From Ariolimax columbianus (Eukaryota > Mollusca > Gastropoda > Stylommatophora > Arionidae), in contig JAVGWX010000014.1 of assembly GCA_036924085.1 (NCBI GenBank), positions 34,601,936-34,665,935 on the forward strand: DNA of 64,000 nucleotides, given 5' to 3'. Below, piece after piece: positions 33,942 to 44,930 of this stretch; the stretch's first letter is position 1; every line of letters starts with the position of its first letter. A program made the position numbers and the translations under genes. The notes beneath the pieces were generated by a model. It ran no database searches and was not told where the DNA came from. It worked only from the letters and a program-made list of their open reading frames with translations.

Positions 33942-34206
33942 AAAGAAGAAGAAGGGGATGAGGATCAGGATAGAGATACGAATGAGGAGCCTGAAGAGAA
34001 CGAGAAGGAGGAAGAGAAGAAGAAACAAAGGAGAAGACGATTGGAAGACTGGGAAGGCTGAGAAGGAGGAGGTGTGAGTGGAGGTTAGGAGAAAAGGAAG
34101 AATAAAAATATGATGAGGAGGAGGAGAAAACTGAGGAGGAAGTGATAGAAGTGTAAGAGGAGGAGCTGTGGAGGAGGGGGAGGAGAAAAAGAAGAAGACA
34201 AAAGAA
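33942..34206 (+). repeat. Polypurine tract (copy 1)
   Basis: About 260 nt almost entirely A and G (aagaagaagaaggggatgag onward), beginning at the R1 GAA tail. The duplicate is at 57,390-57,657. Confidence 0.9.
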
Positions 34207-34352
34207 GTTCCTCACATACAAAGTGAACCGAACAAAGCATCCACAAATTTCAACAAAGAAATAACTTTATTAGTCTTTATCAGAGCACAACGAAACTTTC
34301 GAACAATGATCATCAAATATTTAAAATAAATGTGCACAAATCATTTGCTGAG

Positions 34353-34640
34353 TCAAAGGTGCAGAATATTTTCCAAATGACCACCTTTCAACTAGTTTTT
34401 GTCTCAGGTACATCTCTCTCCAAACTCGGTGGTCTGTCTCGAGTTTCTTTGGTCACCATGCAGTATGCTCCACAGATGGTTGGAGGAGGACCGTGCTATC
34501 ATTCTGCTATTCTCAAAGATTCCACGATCTTCGGAACATGTTCTTTATCATATGAGCACATCTCATTAACCCGACGCTGAAAGTAATAACAGGATTAGCG
34601 AAAAGAAAGAAGAAAGAAAGAGGAGCGCAAGTCAGTAAAT
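34353..34640 (+). repeat. Inverted repeat, left arm (copy 1)
   Basis: This arm (tcaaaggtgcagaatatttt to gcaagtcagtaaat) is inverted at 35,350-35,575 with a ~0.7-kb spacer. Shared landmarks are ctcagatggttggaggagga-like sequence and ggaccgtgctatcattctgc. Confidence 0.88.
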
Positions 34641-35349
34641 TGGTCAAAATTGAAAAGTTAAAACAAAATAAATTAGATACAAACTTGAAAACCATCTATT
34701 GTTTCACTTACATCGTCACTTTACCGACAGTTATGCACCACTTTACTCGACACACTTCTTACAGTAAACAGAAAGCATTTCATTATGAATATAATTTCAA
34801 ATCAATTAGCTCTCCAAGTGACGTAGCGGTGGGAGGGAGAGCGTCCGCCCCAGACGCCAGCATGCAGAGGTTTCAAATGGGCTAAAACTTACAAAAATAA
34901 ATTTCACTATCTGAGGTAAACTTCATGGTTTCAGGGACACCATTGGTACGGAATATTAGCCCCTCTACTGAAGCCCTGCCTGGTCGTCCTGATCATATTA
35001 CAATCAGAAGCATATGTGCGGCGGGTGGGGTGAGAGATGATTCCAACCGACAGGACAGTAACGATAGACAGTGCAGCATCTGAAATAGGGTGTTAGCATG
35101 GTTTAGTCTACAGCATATTGCATGATCGATTGAATTTCAGGAAAGTGTGCTCACGATGTGTACCCATACTAGTGAATGACGGACGCAGACAGAACCGAAT
35201 AGGCCTGTCCTTTTACAGATAAAGCAATGAAAAAAATGAATAATTGTTGGTTGAAATTATGTTCAGAAATAAGGGCTGATGTAAGTGGAATAATGAATGG
35301 TTTTCAAGTTCGTATTTATTTTTGTTTTCTAAATAGCCGATTCTGATCT

Positions 35350-35575
35350 ATTTACTGACTTGCGTTCGTATAACGGAGAAAATGTTCTGTGGAATCTTTG
35401 AGAGGAGCAGAATGATAGCACGGTCCTCCTCCAACCATCTGAGGAACAAACTGCATGCGGGCATGGTGACCACAGAAGCCAGAGACACACCACCAAGTTT
35501 AGAGAGAGATGTACAGTAGACCCGAGACAAAACTAGTTGAAAGGGGATCATTTGGAACATACCTTGCACCTTTGA
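35350..35575 (-). repeat. Inverted repeat, right arm (copy 1)
   Basis: The reverse complement begins tcaaaggtgcaaggtatgtt and ends gcaagtcagtaaat, as the left arm does. The left arm is ~60 bp longer, mainly near its inner end. Confidence 0.88.
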
Positions 35576-35734
35576 CGTAGAAAATTATTGGTTTACATTT
35601 ATTTTCATATTTGGTTTTCAATATTTGATCATCTTTTTTTGAATGTTTCGATGTGTTCTGATAAAAGTTAATCAAGTTATTTCTTTGTTACATTCAGGAT
35701 GGTTTGTTCGGGTCAACTTGTATGTATGGGTCGT

Positions 35735-35822
35735 CGTCGTCGTCTTCTTCTTCAGATGTTGCCTTCTTCTTTTTCTTTCTTCTCCTTCTCTTCTTCTTCT
35801 TTTTCCTTATCGTCTTCTTTGT
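35735..35822. repeat. Polypyrimidine microsatellite (copy 1)
   Basis: (cgt)n, then (ctt)n runs. The duplicate is about 30 bp shorter. Confidence 0.85.
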
Positions 35823-36028
35823 CTTGGTAACCACTATTATACGAGAAACAGAGAGTCTCCTTAAGTCAATCACACCGTCACAACAATGAACGTTTCTCAC
35901 TGTTGTCAAAGACAGGCTCAAATATGAACCACCGTAGCGGGGCAGTTAAGCGAGACTGATGTGACCCTAACACGGACCTAGAGTCTTGTTTGGGTCAGGT
36001 ATGTATGGCGATTATCGTTTTTGTGTGT

Positions 36029-36667
36029 ATTTTTCGTTCTGTCTGGAGCAGTGACACAGAGATGTGTATGATCCCATTGCCTTTTTTCGTTCTGTCTGGA
36101 GCAGTGACACAGAGATGTGTATGATCCCATTGCCTTTTTTCGTTCTGTCTGGAGCAGTGACACAGAGATGTGTATGATCCCATTGCCTTTTTTCGTTCTG
36201 TCTGGAGCAGTGACACAGAGATGTGTATGATCCCATTGCCTTTTTTCGTTCTGTCTGGAGCAGTGACACAGAGATGTGTATGATCCCATTGCCTTTTTTC
36301 GTTCTGTCTGGAGCACTGACGCAGAAATGTGTATGATCCCATTGCCTTTTTTCGTTCTGTCTGGAGCAGTGACACAGAGATGTGTATGATCCCATTGCCT
36401 TTTTTCGTTCTGTCTGGAGCAGTGACACAGAGATGTGTATGATCCCATTGCCTTTTTTCGTTCTGTCTGGAGCAGTGACACAGAGATGTGTATGATCCCA
36501 TTGCCTTTTTTCGTTCTGTCTGGAGCAGTGACACAGAGATGTGTATGATCCCATTGCCTTTTTTCGATCTGTCTGGAGCAGTGACACAGAGATATGTATG
36601 ATCCCATTGCCTTTTTTCGTTCTGTCTGGAGCAGTGACACAGAGATGTGTATGATCCCATTGCCTTT
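36029..36667 (+). repeat. 53-bp tandem repeat, 12 units (copy 1)
   Basis: The unit is ttttttcgttctgtctggag, cagtgacacagagatgtgta, tgatcccattgcc. Units are almost identical; one (near 36,299) has several changes and one has cgatctg. The other duplication copy has 8 units. All three minus-strand frames stay open because the unit has no stop in any frame and 53 is not divisible by 3. Confidence 0.95.
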
Positions 36668-39488
36668 TTAATATAAGCACAGAACAAGTATTCAGACAGA
36701 TAGCAGGAATGCCAAGGCTTGTCATTGTAGGAAAGGTAATGAATAACCTTAGATAGGAGGATGATACAGTTTTGATTGCAAAAAAAATGAGCAAGAATTG
36801 CCGGAGCTTATGACAACAAAATATTTAAAATAAAACAAGAATCTGAATTAGACTTAAACATAATGAAAATAAATACTATGATACTTGGGAAAAATGACAA
36901 GAAACCCTATTTGCGGAGACAAATGTAAGATCAACTACTGTCTGTCTGTCTCTCTTCTCTCTCTCTCTCTACTTTGGTCTTGTTGTTTCTCTGTACTCTC
37001 AACAATCAATACAGACTACCAACTAATGTGTGACAATTACGAACTGTTTTGACAATATAAAACATTCCAATATACGCCACCCACTTGAAGTTAAGGAACA
37101 ACACAAAATACACAAAGGAGTAAAGTTCACGAACAAAACCATGGCTTGAAAATCTGCCAACCCGCCCAACAAACTATTGATTATGTCAAGGAAAGAATGT
37201 CAGAATGCAAACACAGTCAACTCGCTGCTTACATTCACGAATCTATCAAAAAATACACAAATACTGCAGTCGGGGATGTTGTGGAAGAAACTTCACTATA
37301 AGAGGTCTGAGTTTTTGTAAGATGAAGGAAGACAGCTACTATCCTCGCTGTCTTGACTTACAGTAACACGGATATGTAAATGTATGTCCATATCAGTAAT
37401 TACCGCTGGAGATGAGGTACTAGAGACCTCATTGTTCGGACACACACACGAGTCCATATACTGGCCAGTACGTCCTGATAGCACCAGAAGGACTACGGTC
37501 TGGGGTGGAAAATTGCAAGCCTTCGCAACAGAATCTAAAAAAGGCAAACCTCTAATCAAACCAAAAACTTAAGCTTTTGTGAAAACCAGTTCTCATTTTC
37601 CTTAACAGTAAATCAGGTACTCATTTACAGCTGGAACAAGTTGCAACCACAAAGAAGCATCCACTCTAACAACGTTGCATCTTACGCTCTACATGTACAA
37701 ATACTGTGGTCTTACGTTTCCTTTAACATGTCTCAATGGGAATCCCAACTTTTTTCTTCTGCTTATCTCATAGAATAATAATTCTTTCATTATTGTATGC
37801 TCAAAGATCTATTTAGTTGTATTTTTGTTAGTCAGTGATCAATTTTGTGTTATTATTAGTGTCATGATTATGATCATCGTCATTTTCTATCAACGTGAAT
37901 CGTTCAGATGTTATGGGAGAGGTAGTTTTCTGTCGTGTGCCATCTTTGTCGCCCATGTTGTTAACATTCAAACAAATTTTAAAAAATGTAGAGTTATCCC
38001 ATCATAAAAAATTCGCGTGAGAGATTCTGGCTTGGGCGTCTCCCCTCTTTATCCAGGTACAACCTAGAACGAGTGAGCTATGGCCCTACACCAGAACCAC
38101 ATGGACGTGTACATTGGCATCTGTACACTGAAGGCGATAGGTGTTAATTATCCACCCGACCAAATTTCTCACGCTTGTTGTCGTCCTCGTGCACGACATA
38201 TGGGGAGGAACAGCTCGCGACCCCGGGCGCTCGTCGGCGACGATTGTGACAGCAAAGCCGTGCTTATCACAAGAGCTGAACCTTGAACCGCGACCGGCGT
38301 CGAAGTCATGGAGCGAACTAGACAAGTAACTGGCAGAAGACAACACTGGCTGCTCCTGTAGCTGAAACTACTACAGTTACAATTTGTATATATGCTGATA
38401 CATGTTTAAGCTAGCTCTGTTGTGGTAAAAGCGGCTTGCATATTGTTTTTTTAAATTAATTAAATAATATCCATAAAATGCAAAGACATTTTAGAAATTG
38501 CCCAAGAGTAGAGTTTGTCTAGTATGCTGTATTAAACACAGCCTTAACTATTAGAAATATTTCTTTATTTTCATGTATTTATTAAATAATGCATATCGTT
38601 GTGGTTTCGTTTATTACATCCCTTTGTTTTGAATATATTGCCAATGTGACGAAGTAAATATTGCCCATCTAAATACAGCTCACTACTAGGCAGTGCAACT
38701 ATTTTCTAGCTAATAGAAAATCCTGTGCTGAAAGTTGTTTATGGTTAAGCATGTTTATATTGCGCGTGTGCTACTTCATACATTTTTCAAGCGTTGGATG
38801 TAATGAGATGTAAGCAAAGGTATGTAGACTTTCTTGTTATAAATTTCTCGATCATATCATCTGTAGTAGATTGTAAAGCTCACTGTAAATATCCTAATTT
38901 TAAACAGGACACCCATTACCGTCATTATAATAATACTTGTCATATGGAATCTTGCATGTTTACTGTTACTGATTAAATGTAGATGTAATATTCATAATAT
39001 AATATTTGAAAAACAAAAACATCAAATTGACCCTAATTCCAGTATGCGTTTGTTTCTTGTTTATTTCGTTATTTCATAAGACAAGATGCATAAGTTGTCA
39101 TATTCATGAATGTTAACACACAACTATTAAAGTACACATTCTTTAAATCCAGGTATTGGTAAAATTGCTTTGTTGTCACTCTGTGTGCATATGGTATATT
39201 TGAGTAATGGATTTAATAATATACACCAAATGGAAGGCCTGGTAGTAATGCATACCTTTTTATTTTAAACATACATTTTTTTACGCTGGACATATTTCTT
39301 TGCATTGTGTATGTGTGCGTATGACTGTGTAAAGCCCTACAGTATTGATAGATTTTCTAAACTTGGTAAAACTTCTTATGTACTGTTTCTATTCTAAAAA
39401 TGCAGCTCTAGAATTGCATGCAGAACCCCTTTGTTTAGTTCTGTTGTCGTTGATTCAGCTATTTAGGTACTACATACTCAGTAGGAGT
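36668..39488. other. Apparently single-copy non-coding sequence within the duplication
   Basis: A/T-rich; a (ctgt)/(ct) run at about 36,940-36,975. Short open frames (for example 37,384-37,572 and 38,080-38,286) lack recognisable domains or splice context. No gene supported. Confidence 0.5.
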
Positions 39489-39500
39489 TTGGCTTGTTTT

Positions 39501-39747
39501 TTTTTTTTTGCGTTCGCCTTATTTCGCTAATCCCCAAGGCAGTGTGCGTTGCACTGTGGTTTTTATTTTGTGCCTGTAGGCCCAGTGCATCCGACTTCAG
39601 CATGCATTTTATGTAAGGGTCTGCTTCCTTGTGCATTTTCTAAGGGTTTGCTTCCCCGGGGTAACGGCTGGTGCTGTGATGGGGATCGAACCCAGCACCT
39701 TCTGGTTGTGAGCCGTGTCACTTAACCACTAGGCCACGCCGTCCCCC
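39501..39747 (-). mobile_element. SINE1 insertion unique to duplication copy 1
   Basis: A full tRNA-derived SINE. The reverse complement has the A box tggcctagtgg (39,726-39,736) and the B box ggttcgatccc (39,682-39,692), with an A tail. It is flanked by ttggcttgtttt at 39,489-39,500 and 39,748-39,759. The empty site is intact at 62,706-62,717. Confidence 0.96.
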
Positions 39748-39789
39748 TTGGCTTGTTTTAAAATGCCAGAGTGCACAAACTACTCAAGG

Positions 39790-41970
39790 GTTTGAGAGTC
39801 GATAATGCTATTGTAGTTAACGTGTTGATAGTAAGATAATATGTAGGAACTTAAATATTGTTGTGTGTGTGTAAACATATGGATAGTAAGATACTATGTA
39901 GTAAATTAAAGTTTGGTATCAGTCTGCTAATATTTGATAGTGACATACTATGAAGGACATTAAAGCTCAGTGCTAGTCTGCTAACACGCTTAGTATTGGT
40001 GTGTTAACATGTGGATAGTAAGATACAATGTAGAATTAAAGCTCGGTGTCAGTCTGTAAATATGTGAGATACTAAGTAGGACATTAAAACTCAGCATTAG
40101 TCTGTTAACACGCTTGGTGTTGGTGTGTTCACGTGTGGATAGTAAGATACAATGTAGAAGATTAAAGCTTAGTGTCAGTCTGGCCATATGTGAGATACTA
40201 AGTAAGACATTAAAACTCAGCGTTAGTCTACCAACATGGGGATAGTAAGATAATATTTACACCATTAAATCCTGGTGTTCCTCTGTTAACATGCAGATAA
40301 AGAGATAATATGTTAGACATTAAAACTCCATTTTAGATCTCTAGCGTGTGAAAATTTATCTTTCCTCTTTGTGTTCAGGATTCTTTGGTCATGCTATATC
40401 TGCAGGATAGTCATCATGATGCAGTCTGTAGTCTTTACCAGGCCAGAGTGGCTGCCCCATAGCTTTTGTTTCAGCTATGTATCCTCTGGTATGTCATTTC
40501 ACTATAACGTGGTGTCTTCTAACATGGTGACAGTAAAATGCTATGTAACACACACATTTTTGTGTTGGTCTGTTAATATTTGTAGGACTATAGAGTTTGG
40601 TGTCGCTCAACATCTGTTGCCATGTGGAAAGTAAGATAATATGTAGAGTATCAAATCTGTGTTGGTCTGTTAACATTTGGATAGGAAGATAATATGTGAG
40701 GTATCAAATCTTAGTGTTGGTCTGTTATGATGTGGATAGTAAAATAATATGTAGGATTGGCAAATCTTGATGTTTTGATTTTCTGTTATCATGTGGATAG
40801 TAAAATACTCTTTAGAGTATCAAATCTTGGTGTTGGTCTATTAACATGTGGATTCAAAGATAAAATGAAGGACATTGAAGGTTGGTGTAGATCTGTTAAT
40901 ATGTGATTAGTCGGATAATATGTAGGACATTAATGGACTTGGTCAATTTGTTAAGATGTGGATAGTAAGATACTATGTGGGACAGTAAAGCTTGTTGTTG
41001 GTCTACATCTTTTGCTATGTGAATATCAAGATAATAAATAGGACATTACACCTGGGTGTTTCCATGGTGATAGTAAGATAATAAGATAATTAAGTCTATT
41101 GCTCATCTTTTTATATGTGGAAAGGAAGATCATTTAAAACATTTTTTTTAAAGGGTAAGGCTCAGTGTGGTTCGGTTAATATATTGAAAGTAAAAATCGA
41201 TTTAGGACATTACAGTTTGTTGTTGGTCTGTTAACATGGAGACAACAGGATACCGTTTAGGACATTAATTCTTGGTGTCTGTCTTTTTACATATGGAAGG
41301 TATGACATTGTATAGGACATTAAAGCTCTGTAATTCCATGTTAACATCTGGGTAGTAGCAGTATAGGATAGTAATGCTAAGCGTTGGTTTGTTAATACAT
41401 GTGTTTTTTAAGATACTGTGTAGGACACATGTTTTTGGTGTTGGTCTGTAAACATGAGGATAGTAAGATAGTATGTATGACATTACAGCTTAGTGTTGAT
41501 GTTATCAAGAGGATAGATACTATATACAACATTACATCTCAATTGTTATGTGTTAACATTTGAATATTAAGAAAATATGTAGGACATGAAAGCTCACTGT
41601 TGGTGGTCTAATGAGTGGATAGTACAATGCTATTGGGGAATGTAAAGCTTGCTGTTGTTCTGTTAACATGTGGATAGTAAGATTATGTGTAAGGCATCAA
41701 TGTCCAGTTTCTGTCTGTTTACCTAGGGATAATAATATACTATGTAGGTCATCTATTCATGGTGTTGGTCTGTTTTCATGTAGATAGTGAGATAATATAC
41801 ACAACATTATATCTTGGCTGTTGTGTATTAACATTTTGATGTTAATAAAAAATATGTAGGATACTTTATAGGACTGTTAAGCTTGGTTTCCATCTGTCAG
41901 AGTGAGGTCAGTAAGATAGTATGTTGGGCACCAATGCTTTGAGGTAGATTTGTTAACATCGGGATTGTAG
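39790..41970 (+). repeat. ~55-bp degenerate minisatellite, main block
   Basis: Diverged units of tgttaacatgtggatagtaa, gatactatgtaggacattaa and agcttggtgttggtc. Unit length varies. The first ~1.3 kb is shared with 62,750-64,000. It resumes at 44,098 after a composite insertion. Confidence 0.9.
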
Positions 41971-41975
41971 GATGT

Positions 41976-42560
41976 GAGGGCGTGTTCAAATGACACCGGA
42001 CCTAATTGTACAAAGTAAACATACATATGATGTGCATGATGACGTCACTTCTGATGTAAGCAGCACATACCAGCAGTCTAGTTGACCACATTTCATTACC
42101 CTCTGACTCATAGTTTCCTCAGCAGACTGTTGAAATCGTAGAGAGTGTGATACAGAATTCTTCAAGAGTTGATCAGCGAGCGGTGATTCGATTTCTAACA
42201 GCTGAAGGATGTCGACCTGTTGATATTCATCGCAGAATGCTGGCAGTGTATATGGGGACAAAAGTGTGGCAAACGTACGCAAGCTCCGGCAACGATCCAC
42301 CCTACTGCATCATTGCTGCATCAATTTTGGCGATGGCATCTTCTGATGCAACATTATGCGTCTGACCTGGTATCGGATGATCTTTCATTAATTCGCGTCC
42401 TTATCTAAACATCGTTGTCCAGTTCTTCACTATTGTCTTCGACACACACTTTTGACACTATACATTGCCTACATTTTGCTATGAATGTCAGCTGGTCGAC
42501 ATCCTTCAGCTGTTAGAAATTGATTCACTGCCCGACCGAGAACTAAGTCTTCTACTAGTG
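41976..42560. mobile_element. Mariner-like remnants, head-to-head
   Basis: It begins with a mariner-type end (gcgtgttcaaatgacaccgg; compare 50,832). The plus strand at 42,150-42,250 reads QRAVIRFLTAEGCRPVDIHR. The minus strand at 42,260-42,540 reads RAVNQFLTAEGCRPADIHSK, SKTIVKNWTTMFR and GRELMKDHPIPGQTHNVASE. These are N-terminal helix-turn-helix parts of a mariner transposase. Two copies of one ~60-bp coding block face each other. No catalytic domain is present. Confidence 0.75.
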
Positions 42561-43094
42561 GTTTCACACCTCCACGCCCCATAAGGGGAATATCGGGCAG
42601 CTTCCCGCCCGCGTTGATCGGCGGACGGCAGAGACCTCTTTCTGCGGCTCGACCGGGACATGAGCCCCAGGTCCCAACCCTATCGTAGCCTCCCATCGCA
42701 GTGGTGCTGAGATTTAGGGCGGGATTCCGGCTTAGAGGCGTTCGGCCGTAATCCCTCCTATGGTAGCCTCGTGCCGTTGGCTTATCAGCCTAGCAAGGGG
42801 ACCAACTGCCTGCGATTTGCGATTCCTCTCGTGTTGTGCAGGACTACAGTAGCAACACCCTGTCATTAGTAGGGTAAAACTGACCTGTCTTCCGAGGGTC
42901 TAATACCAGCACCCATTCATTATTTAACCCAACGCATCAATAGAGGGCTTTTTAGTCAGTCCAAGTGTCTGGGACCTGCAATTTATGTAGGGTTAAGCAG
43001 GGTTACCATAGTAGACGCTCTTTCATTAGGACGGTACAACTGACCTGTCTTCCGTGGGTCTAATATCAGCACACGTTCCCTATTAGACCCAACG
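42561..43094 (-). pseudogene. 28S rRNA 3' end, rearranged
   Basis: The reverse complement shows the 28S 3' end: taatagggaacgtgtgctga, agacaggtcagttttaccct, ggattacggccgaacgcctc and gccggaatcccgccc. The gacaggtcagt block is present twice (43,010-43,093 and 42,836-42,930), separated by agccctctattgatgcgttg. About 80 bp beyond the rRNA end (gcccgatattcccct-type) probably belongs to the spacer. Confidence 0.9.
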
Positions 43095-43480
43095 CCTCTC
43101 TGGAATCGATCCCTGATTCCCCGTTACCCATTAAAAACATGGTATGCATGTCACATTTGAAAGATGCGTCGCCGGCACATCAGGCCATGCGATCAGCACA
43201 AAGTTATCCAGAGTCACCAGTGGGGACGCCGCAACCCCGCGAGGGGAAACAACGATTGGTTTTGAACTAATAAAAGCGCTTTTTCCACGAGGGTCGGAGC
43301 TTGGTAAGCATGTATTAGCTCTAGAATTGCAACAGTTATCCAAGTAGGATCGTGTCATCTAAGGAACCTTGACTGATTTAATGAGCCATTCGCAGTTTCA
43401 CCGTGAGACAGTGTGAACTTAGACATGCATGGCTTAATCTTTGAGACAAGCATATGACTACTGGCAGGATCAACCAAATA
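43095..43480 (-). pseudogene. 18S rRNA 5' fragment
   Basis: The reverse complement begins ttggttgatcctgccagtag, then gcatgtctaagttcacactg, attaaatcagtcaaggttcc and tggataactgttgcaattct, and ends gggatcgattccagagagg. That is about the first 386 nt of an ~1.8-kb 18S gene. The normal cctggttgatcc is altered at its start, and a stretch after ctttcaaatgt is shortened. It is fused directly to 28S sequence, so it is non-functional. Confidence 0.95.
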
Positions 43481-44097
43481 TCTGTCGGAGACGTACGAAG
43501 CACACACACACCGGTTGGCGAAGGGCGACTGATGTGTAAAAAGCCTCACTGGGATGGCCGCAGGCACTGACTGAAGGACGGACCCTCACTCCGTCGACCT
43601 AGGACCGCCTGACAGGGGCACGTACACACACCAGACAAACGTCCGACCTGTCTCGCTCGGGGAGGGATGGCAGCGCTATGTGCAGAACGGATCCCAACGA
43701 TCAATTTTACTGGGACTGGAGACAATTTTCGCCTGCCGGCCTGCCCTTCTCCCGAGGGTTGGTCGGGCTAGGACAGGGCATTCAGGCTGTTTTCCTGCTT
43801 TCCATTTGCCGGTCACAAGCTCTTTGCGAGAGTCTGACCACCAGCGAGACGAACTGTCGAGCTCTGCTATAAGCCTTCGAAACATTACCACAGACTGTCA
43901 AAGTTTCTCTATACAGACCAGAATAGCGCACCTCCGCGGAGGGCACGACAAAACAAACCGCGTCCAGATACCTATACGGGGAAAGGCGGGCGAGCGTTTT
44001 CGGCACGCCCGCACTATCGCTCCGTCTGGTGGGACTGAGATCGCTGTACGAATACAGGGTTATAGTCAATCGCGGCGGCGAGAGAACTACCCCAGAT
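43481..44097 (-). other. Putative rDNA 5' external transcribed spacer
   Basis: This G/C-rich sequence lies immediately upstream of the 18S start in rRNA sense and contrasts with the A/T-rich surroundings. Position alone identifies it as 5' ETS; such spacers are not conserved. Confidence 0.7.
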
Positions 44098-44400
44098 CTA
44101 TGTAGGATATTAAAGCTTTATGTCAGTATATTAACATGTGGATAGTAAGATACTATGTAGGATATTATAGCTTTGTGTCAGTATGTTAACATGTGGATAG
44201 TAAGATACTATATAGGATATTAAAGCTTTGTGTCAGTATGTTAACATGTAGATAGTAAGATACTATGTAGGATATTAAAGCTTTGTGACAGTATGTTAAC
44301 ATCTGGATAGTAAGATACTATGTAGGATATTACAGCTTTGTGTCAGTATGTTAACATGTGGATAGTAAGATACTATTTCAGTTATTAATGCTTAGTTTCA
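44098..44400 (+). repeat. ~55-bp minisatellite, block after the insertion
   Basis: Five or six very similar units of ctatgtaggatattaaagct, ttgtgtcagtatgttaacat, gtggatagtaagata. It is more homogeneous than the block to the left. Confidence 0.92.
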
Positions 44401-44699
44401 GTTTGTACATTATCTCAATTGTAGATCGATTTGAGTATTAGCTTCTGATGGTAAAACTGGTAGAGTTCGTAACCTAGTCCCTTCATGCTCCAGTCTTTCT
44501 TTTGTAGCCTGTGGAGTATAAAACATAGATATGAATGGCTCAAATACCACCCTGGAACACAACCAAGAACAAAACCTATGTTGTAACAAAAATGCATTCA
44601 TCAGGTACATCGGTTAATGCGTCCGGCTGGAAGATCCTATCTTACCGTACCTTTTCTCTGCAGGCTTCGAATCAACCATCTCGCGTTGCGATTGGGGGG

Positions 44700-44930
44700 A
44701 CTTTTGAATCAGCGTTGATGGCAGGTGTTTGTGTCTCGCGGGTACCAGACTGCTGTCGCTGTGCTCCAACGGTCATCAGTTTTCTGAAGCAGGTGACCAG
44801 CCCAACGATGCTTTACCTTGTCTGCGTGGGTAACTGTATCCTTCACGAATGCCATTTCACGAAGGTCGGTGTTGTGACAGCCTTTCAAACGTTGGTTGTG
44901 GAGCGTGATGCCGATCATACGTCTATCAAG
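44700..44930 (-). mobile_element. LINE C-terminal scrap
   Basis: The minus strand reads ADKVKHRWAGHLLQKTDDRW, STATAVWYPRDTNT, typical of the post-RT tail of an invertebrate LINE. Family otherwise unrepresented. Confidence 0.65.

Larger units (their letters stand above)
31893..41049 (+). repeat. Segmental duplication, copy 1
   Basis: This block recurs in direct orientation at 55,302-64,000. The shared edge starts aaaattatggctattgatga and runs straight into a G tract; the sequences to its left are unrelated. The right end is unknown because copy 2 reaches the window end. Beyond tandem-repeat number, one SINE and a few indels, only scattered single-base differences were seen. Confidence 0.95.

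Noticed and set aside
35978..36794. Three overlapping 220-260-codon open frames on the minus strand
   Set aside because: They are a by-product of a stop-free 53-bp tandem unit read in all three frames; no splice or domain evidence.
37384..37572. Conserved 62-codon frame identical in both duplicons
   Set aside because: Identity reflects the recent duplication of all the sequence, not coding constraint; no domain recognised.
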